Shown here piece after piece: positions 58,220 to 64,000 of a stretch of 64,000 nt of DNA (its first letter is position 1; each line of letters opens with the position of its first letter). Source of the stretch: Gracilariopsis chorda (lineage: Eukaryota > Rhodophyta > Florideophyceae > Gracilariales > Gracilariaceae). The DNA lies in NCBI GenBank assembly GCA_003194525.1, contig NBIV01000325.1:1-64000 (forward strand). Direction: 5' to 3'. Made by a program: the position numbers and the translations under genes. The notes below the pieces were generated by a model. The model was not told where the DNA came from. It searched no databases and worked only from the letters and a program-made list of their open reading frames with translations.

Positions 58220-59490
58220 TTCTTAGTCTTCATTTTGCATAGAGACTGATGCTTCTTCGGTTGCCGTAGGTGCTGTCGTTTCTCAGGAGAAGGAGGATCG
58301 AAAGTTTTATCCTGTCCAGTTCGCAAGCCGGATAATGAGCGACGCCAAAAGGAGATACTATTTGTGCGAAAATGAAGCTCTTGCGGTGGTGTTTACGTTG
58401 AAAACGTTCGGAATTTGTTTGCCTGGAGCGAAGCCGTCCCAGCTGGTAACCAACCACCAGGCCCAGAGTCACACTTTCAAGAAGAAATACGTGCCTGGTC
58501 GGCTGGGCGGCTGGCTGGAATTGTTTGCCAAGCACTGGTTCCATATAATGTACCGACCTGAAACTGCAAGCGCCGCTGCCGTCTACCTCTCTAGATACGT
58601 AGAATTAGCCGTGCTTCAAATTGAGTGAAGGAAGAACCTCTGTGCATACAGGACGTAGAACCTTCCATAGTATTAGAGCCTTATTACGCTAATATCGCTC
58701 ACTACATCGGTGTGCCCATAGAGAAACCAAACATCAAGTTAGAGGCAGCAGTGGTGAGAAATTCGAAGAAACCCTTTGAATATATTGGAAGATTGTTCCA
58801 AATAACCTGTGAAGGTTTGCGCGCTATGAATTCTGGTTCATGGCGTGAGCAGATTCTGTGAATGTTTCATGACGACATTGGGCATTGGGACTTTGCGGCC
58901 ACGGAGATATTTGTCACAGACCGGTTTTGGGGGACTAGTATCATTGCAGAGACCTCGAAATAAGTCACGAGTTGCAAACAGTGTCAGCTTATGAAGTCGC
59001 TTCCTTCCCTATCAAGGCAGGGAGCCTTTTCTTCTAACCGAGCTGTTTCATATGTTTTCGTTTCACTTTGTTGGGCCTTTTCCAGTTACGAAGGCAGGAA
59101 ACAGATTTATGATGGTTGGGGTGAAGCATTTGACAGGATAGAAGATAGCCCTGGGTACATCGAGCTCTACAGATACGGTGGTTCTTGACATCATCAGTAC
59201 CCTGATCATGAATACGTTCAGATTACCTGAAGTAATCATGTCTGACAACGCTATCTATTTCATGCCAGGTGCGGTACAGATTTTCGTGAAGAAAAAAGGG
59301 ATTGAATAAAGGACGAGTACAGCGTACCCTCAAATGTCGAACGGACTGGCTGGGAGGATGGTTGGAACAATCAAGCACTCAGTCGGAAAAATAGTTGTCA
59401 AAGGAGACCCGCAGTAGTACGAGGAAATACTTAGCGTTCTGTACAGGTATCGAATCCGAAAGCTCAGCGAAGAAAATTCGCCATTTGCGC
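58220..59490 (+). pseudogene. Gypsy RNase H-integrase relic (G2), plus strand
   Basis: The order is the RNase H segment ETDASSVAV to VQFASRIMSDAKRRYYLCENEALAVVF (58235-58400), VTNHQAQ, YLSRYVE, then the integrase zinc region FHDDIGHWDF to CKQCQ (58865-58985), and later MSDNA (near 59238), MSNGLAGRMVGTIKHSV (near 59335-59390) and ENSPFAL. The catalytic Glu of AER is Gly here. It has several stops. It is a diverged inverted partner of G3 (59800-61190), to which it lies tail to tail. Confidence 0.88.
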
Positions 59491-59744
59491 TTGTAGTGCA
59501 ATGGCCCGCGAGCGATAAACACCACGACGACGTTCGAGATCTTCCTCTGCAGAGGTTAACCCAGCGAGAGAGCCCTCTCGGGTATCAGCACGACTATGTC
59601 GGTTTGTAAGACCGATAACGAACCCTTCCGCACTTAGCGTGAGAGTGTACAAAAAAAGATCCCCACAGTGTGGGTATGAGGGCTTGTGCCTATCTTCCTA
59701 GGAGGGAAAAGGGAAGCGCGGGCCGTGAGGTTCGTGCGATCCAC
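59491..59744 (-). other. Junction between G2 and G3
   Basis: On the minus strand the G3 frame passes a stop at 59745, and a 63-codon frame (59652-59464) follows with a charged RA-rich stretch resembling the C-terminal part of gypsy integrases. No LTR could be recognised between the two inverted gypsy copies. Confidence 0.4.
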
Positions 59745-60915
59745 CTAACACACCAAATTCTCATGTAGGCGATTATCGAGGGTGGCGTTTGTAATGAGAG
59801 ATCCGGGGTCCGAAGGATGTATCCGTGAACGGACTCCATACAAAAATTCAAAGGGCGAATAGTTGCAGCTGAGTTTACGCCGGCGATATCCGAAGAGTAC
59901 TTTGCCCAATTCACGGTCCCATTCTGAGTTTTCGTCGGAAATCATCTTGGTTATACTGTGTTTGATGGTCCCAACTATTCTTTCGGCACGTCCATTTGAC
60001 ATGGGAGCATAGGCCAAGACGGACTTCCAGGTGGTCCCTTTCTGCTTCATAAATTCCTGAACTGAATTAGCCATGAAGGCTGTAGCATTGTCTGAAATAA
60101 TCGTGTTAGGGTACCCGAAAGGCTGTATGATTTCATTCTCTACGAACTGGAGCACGACTGTTGCCATAGATGTTTCACTAGCTATTGCAAGTGGCCAACC
60201 AGTGAGATGTTCAACTCCGATTAGAAAGAACCGTTTCCCCAAGCTCGTGGTTGGTAGTGGACCGGCAAAGTCCACCGAAAAGGTGTGAAATAATTGGGTT
60301 AAGGGCAGCCTCTGCGCCGTCTGATACTTCACAAGAGGTGCCGCATGCTGACGGCTAGTGCAGCTGTGCACATAGTTGGTTATATCTGATAGCATCGTGC
60401 TCCACCAGAAGCGATCTTTCATGAATGATTTTGTCGATGCTATATCCCAATGCCCAATGTCGTCATGAAATGTTCGAATAATTCCGGGTCGATCAGCGAT
60501 TACAGGAACTAGTACCAAGCCTGTCCCTGTGCATCTATAGAGTTTGCCGTCCCATGCTACGAATTTCTTCGAATTCCTTTTGATGGCTGCTCGGATCTTT
60601 CTGTCGGGTTCCTCAATTGTCATGCCACTGATGTATTGACCAATACTCGCATAATATGGCTCTAGTCCGGAGAAAGACGTGTCCTCAGGGTTAGCAATAG
60701 ACAACGCAGGATAGTCTTCGTTCGAACTACTACCACATGTTTGGTGAGCGTATCGCGAGAGAAAGTCAGCAGCTCGGTTCTTTGAACCACGTCGGTAGAT
60801 GGTTTCAAATTCATATTCGGCGAGGCGATCTAACCATCTGCCGAGTCGCCCATGTATATCCTTCTTTTGAAGCGCGTACTTAAGCGCTTGGTGATCTGTG
60901 ACTAGTTGAAAGGGC
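59745..60915 (-). pseudogene. Gypsy RNase H end and integrase of G3
   Basis: After a one-base deletion near 60912-60920 the pol frame continues here with RPFQLVTDHQALKYAL, the RNase H end (AADFLSRYA) and integrase. The zinc region has FHDDIGHWD but CTSRQ in place of C-x2-C, so one zinc ligand is lost. The core has SVDFAGPL, IISDNATAF and NGRAERIVG, giving the D, D, E triad. It ends at a TAG after LHENLVC. The family role is integration of the DNA copy. Confidence 0.9.
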
Positions 60916-62383
60916 CTGGACCTAAGAGGTAGATACGAAACTTCATCAACGCAAACATGACCGCTAGTGCCTCCTTTTCGCAAACTGAATAACGGCGTTC
61001 AGAATCATTCATGGTGCGAGATGCAAACTGAATGGGGTGAAACTTGGCATCTTCCTTTTTATGGGCAAGGATCGCTGCGACAGCCACTGACGACGCGTCC
61101 GTCTTGACACGAAAGGGCAAGTCAAAGTTCGGAAATGCCACTACTGGTGCTGAGGTAAGCTTTAGTTTCAGCTCTTCAAATGCTCGTTTCATATCGCATG
61201 AAAGCTTAAGCTTCTTATTATCCGATGTAGCGGCGTGCAAGACAGATGCTGTACCAGCAAATCCCTTGATGAAGCGTCTATAGTATCCTGCAAGTCCTAG
61301 GAAGCTTCTGAGCTCCGTCACTGTAGCCGGTAAGGGGGCTTCGCGTATCACTTGGATCTTCCTCATATCCACGCTTATCCCATTGGAATCCACTACATGT
61401 TCTAGTAGTTCTATTCGAGGCTGAGCAAAGTGGCACTTCGATATTTTCAGCTTGAGGCCATGCTCTGCCATGATTCTCAATACGTAGATGACATGTTCTA
61501 CATGTTCATCGAGAGTGTCCGAGAAGATAACAACATCATCAATGTATACGCGAGCAAACGCAACCCTTCCCAATATGGAATCCATCATTCTCTGAAACGT
61601 TGAGGGTGCATTCATTAATCCAAACGGCATTACCCCAAATTGATAGGTCTCCTGAGGGCAGATGAAAGTAGTCATCTCCTTACATCTGGGCGACATCCGT
61701 ATTTGCCAGTAGCCTGAAAACAAGTCCAAAGTGGTAAAGAGCTTCCATCCACGAAGGTCATCAAACACTTGATCCATGTGAGGTAATGGCCAACGGTCTG
61801 CTTTCATCACAGAGTTCAAAGCTCGGTAGTCGATACAGAAGCGAGGCCTCCCGTCATTTTTGAGGGCGATGAAAATTGGAAATGACCTTTGCGAACAGCT
61901 CGGCTTGATGATATCGGCTACTAACATCTTTTCGATTTCCTCTTGTACAATCCTGTCGTATTTTGGTGGAAATCTGCGTACACGAGAATGAATAGGTGTA
62001 TCAGTTTCTAACGTGAACTCATGCATCACTGGTACGTTCACTGGGCGAAGGTCCTCCAAAGACCAAGCGACTAGCTCTGTGTTTTCAATTGTATCTAGCA
62101 ACTCTGAGCGTCTTGGTTCGGGAATATGGCGTAACTTGTCACTGAGCATTTCCAATCGGCCTGGATCTTGCGGGACTGCTTCTGTAAGATTATGAACTCC
62201 ACCAGGCGTTTCTGATATATCGCTGTTGGATGAGACGAGCAAAACATGGTTTCTGGTATTATCCATTGTATCGTTTTCTCGTAGTCGTGGCACAATCTGT
62301 AGATCTTCAGAGCGACGCATGCTTGCTGCTGTCTCATTCATGGGGTGATTAATCGGCTCGTTTTCTAAGCTGTTCGGGACCAT
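60902..62383 (-). pseudogene. Gypsy reverse transcriptase and RNase H start of G3
   Basis: The open frame of 493 codons has a linker (~1-110), then RT: HEFTLETDTPIHSR, FIALKNDGRPRFCIDYRALN, TTLDLFSGYWQI (catalytic Asp ~220), MPFGLMNAPSTFQRMMD and YIDD at 280-283. The RNase H domain starts with KTDASSVAVAAIL and SERRYSVCEKEALAV. It is in the same frame as 62414-63766 and separated from it only by a TGA. The frame ends early after IYLLGPGPFN because of a one-base deletion. Confidence 0.93.
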
Positions 62384-62413
62384 TTGATCCCCAGTTGGCC
62401 CGGAAGTATCAGA

Positions 62414-63930
62414 TCACTGGGCTGCTTTACCTTGACCGTTCTCGCTGTTGTCGGTAGAGCTATTTCCTTGAGGATCTTCGTAGTCCTCAGGTATGACAAT
62501 TTCTATATGTCCATCAGGATATCGGAGAATGAAATTTCCTCGCCTATCTTGGGATACATGGATATTATCACCAACTTCCCGCCTTTCCTGCGATTCTCGT
62601 TGATCATGCTCGTTATTGTGCAAATTCTGTGAGGGATGAACCTCATAGTCAACTATCCCTCCAGGGTATGTCATCACAGGATTCCCTTGTTCATCAATGC
62701 CAAGTTCGCCTTCAGATGCGCAGGAATCGCTCTCCCGCATGTCCTGTTCCCTATCCCGCGCCTCAGGGCGATCTGGAACTTCTTGTGATCCCTCCCCCTG
62801 ATTGCCTGAGGGGTCCAGAACGAGGGCGAAATCTGCTGTATTTTCCACTTCTATCCGAAATCTATGATTGATCGGGAAGTCTCGAACTTGTAGATGTATG
62901 GGATCTCCTGGACCCACCTCTGGCTCCCTGCGTTCGACAAGTATCTCAAATGTATCTGAATTGCGGGTGGTCTCAGGAGTTTGAAGTACAATTGCATGAT
63001 CCATAATTGGGATTCGTAATACTGGATCCGGCGGGACAGAGTGGGCAGACTCTGTCGATGAATCCTGGCTACTGTTGTTCACGGAATCTTCATCTCTTTC
63101 TTCCTTGACACTGTTGATGCGTTCGGTGGACGGTTGTGGTTGCATACCATATGTAAAACGATCGCGGAAGACAGTTTTATCACCTCTTCTTTCACTTCTT
63201 AAGTACCCTGGAACATCTTGTTGCTCGTCGGCTCGATCCTCGTCTGAAGTTTGATCTGGAGAAGGTGGTGGTGTACCACCATTTGTCATTTGAAGCGCCT
63301 CGTGTTCACTTCGTTCCTCAATTGTGGTCATACCCACAATTAACACTTCTTTGGCGGTTAATTTCTGTAATAACGTTAAAGATAGATCGGCATTCTTCTT
63401 TTCGGTCTCCAACATGACAACATCTAATTCTTCTTGTTCTGAATCTGATTTTGTATCAGAAAGAAAGACTACTGAATCTGACCTAAAGTCTTCACTTTCT
63501 GTTCCAGATTCTATGGGAGTGTCGCCCATTCTTCCACGCTCATGGTCTAAACAAAGAGTGACAGATTTTCCTTGGTAGTTGAGTGATACTTCTTGTGTCC
63601 CCAGGTCAATACATGCTCCTAGGCGTTCTAAGGTCGGACAACCTATGATAACACTAAAGGGAGACTTGTCAACCACGAGGAATTCTAACGGAACGCGTAC
63701 TGCCCCAAACTTCACCTGAACGTGATGAAGGACTCCACGCACAATGTTGGTAGTGCTGTCAGCCACTATAATCTTCCTATTCGTTGGGAGTGGTTCCAGC
63801 GATAAGTCTTGCGTGAGGTTTGCAGAGAGAAAATTTGGTATTGATCATGAGTCCAGTAAGGCTTTTACTTCAGTTCCATACACCTTTACCGGGACTACCT
63901 TTAGCCGTCGGGTCTCGTTTGTGGCTTTAG
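62414..63930 (-). pseudogene. Gypsy protease and acidic linker of G3
   Basis: The frame from about 63930 reads KVYGTEVKALLDS, then a TGA exactly where the glycine of the aspartic-protease DSG should be, then SIPNFLSANL and on through FLVVDKSPFSVIIGCPTLERLGA, the C-terminal protease motif. A long acidic, Glu/Asp/Ser-rich linker of about 330 residues follows. It ends in TGA (62414-62416) in frame with RT. Gag would lie right of the window. The double UGA pattern may be decay or, less likely, recoding. Confidence 0.8.
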
Positions 63931-64000
63931 CGTAGTTGACACGCCGAGTGGACGTGCGTCCTGATAATATGTGACGTAGATCCTTCTTAGCGTCGTCGGC

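Larger units (their letters stand above)
59491..64000 (-). mobile_element. G3: Ty3/gypsy retrotransposon, truncated by window edge
   Basis: Domain order PR-RT-RNase H-INT identifies Ty3/gypsy. The pol region is nearly intact apart from two UGA codons and one frameshift. No LTR of this element is in the window. It is much younger than G1 and G2 judged by preservation. Confidence 0.88.

Noticed and set aside
1-64000. CRISPR arrays, operons, toxin-antitoxin or phage-like systems
   Set aside because: No regularly spaced repeats or bacterial gene arrangement; the repeats are LTRs, one tandem pair and simple tracts.

Overview
This is a repeat-dominated stretch of a eukaryotic genome. I see no confidently identifiable host gene, rRNA, tRNA, CRISPR array or bacterial-type operon. 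Nearly everything I can name is a transposable element or its decayed remains: Ty1/copia LTR retrotransposons, Ty3/gypsy LTR retrotransposons, and remnants of hAT and Mutator-like (MULE) DNA transposons. The lineage cannot be fixed from this window; a compact-genome alga (for example red alga), oomycete or fungus would all fit. All copia elements use a half tRNA-iMet primer site of the kind known from Drosophila copia and yeast Ty5.

Layout. I name the elements C1-C6 (copia) and G1-G3 (gypsy), and the four copia LTR families a (about 780 bp), b (about 725 bp), c (777 bp) and d (about 811 bp). 1-11543, minus strand: C1, an LTR-a 'ladder' reading a4 - leader - gag/PR/INT - a3 - RT/RNaseH - a2 - RT/RNaseH - a1 - second leader, running off the left edge. 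11544-16084, minus strand: C2 (gag/PR/INT, broken) with a long leader containing a solo LTR-b, its LTR-d, and the tail of another pol gene. 16085-16192, plus strand: a scrap of C5 integrase. 16193-29244, minus strand: C4, an old copia with paired 777-bp LTR-c, into whose gag the younger complete-ORF element C3 (20756-26999, target duplication ttcgg) has inserted. 29245-33860, plus strand: C5 RT/RNaseH, an LTR-d, then leader and decayed gag/PR of C6.

From about 33.9 kb to 58 kb the sequence becomes more AT-rich and old. It holds a broken hAT transposase (34.5-36.4 kb), a two-unit GC-rich 465-bp tandem repeat full of palindromes (40.15-41.06 kb), decayed copia and LTR relics (42.3-44.35 kb), a decayed gypsy pol G1 (47.5-51.3 kb, plus strand) and a MULE transposase relic (57-57.9 kb, minus strand). 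From 58.2 to 64.0 kb two gypsy copies face each other: G2 (decayed, plus strand) and G3 (better preserved, minus strand, with one frameshift and two in-frame UGA codons).

The most interesting signals lie above the level of single genes. They are the LTR ladder with diagnostic substitutions showing LTR-LTR recombination, a regulatory core of about 100 bp shared by four otherwise different LTR families, a conserved candidate intron in the 5' leaders of all copia families (496/496 nt and 279/278 nt), and a polypurine tract plus stop codon shared between pol and the LTR. I did not find a convincing undescribed non-transposon system.
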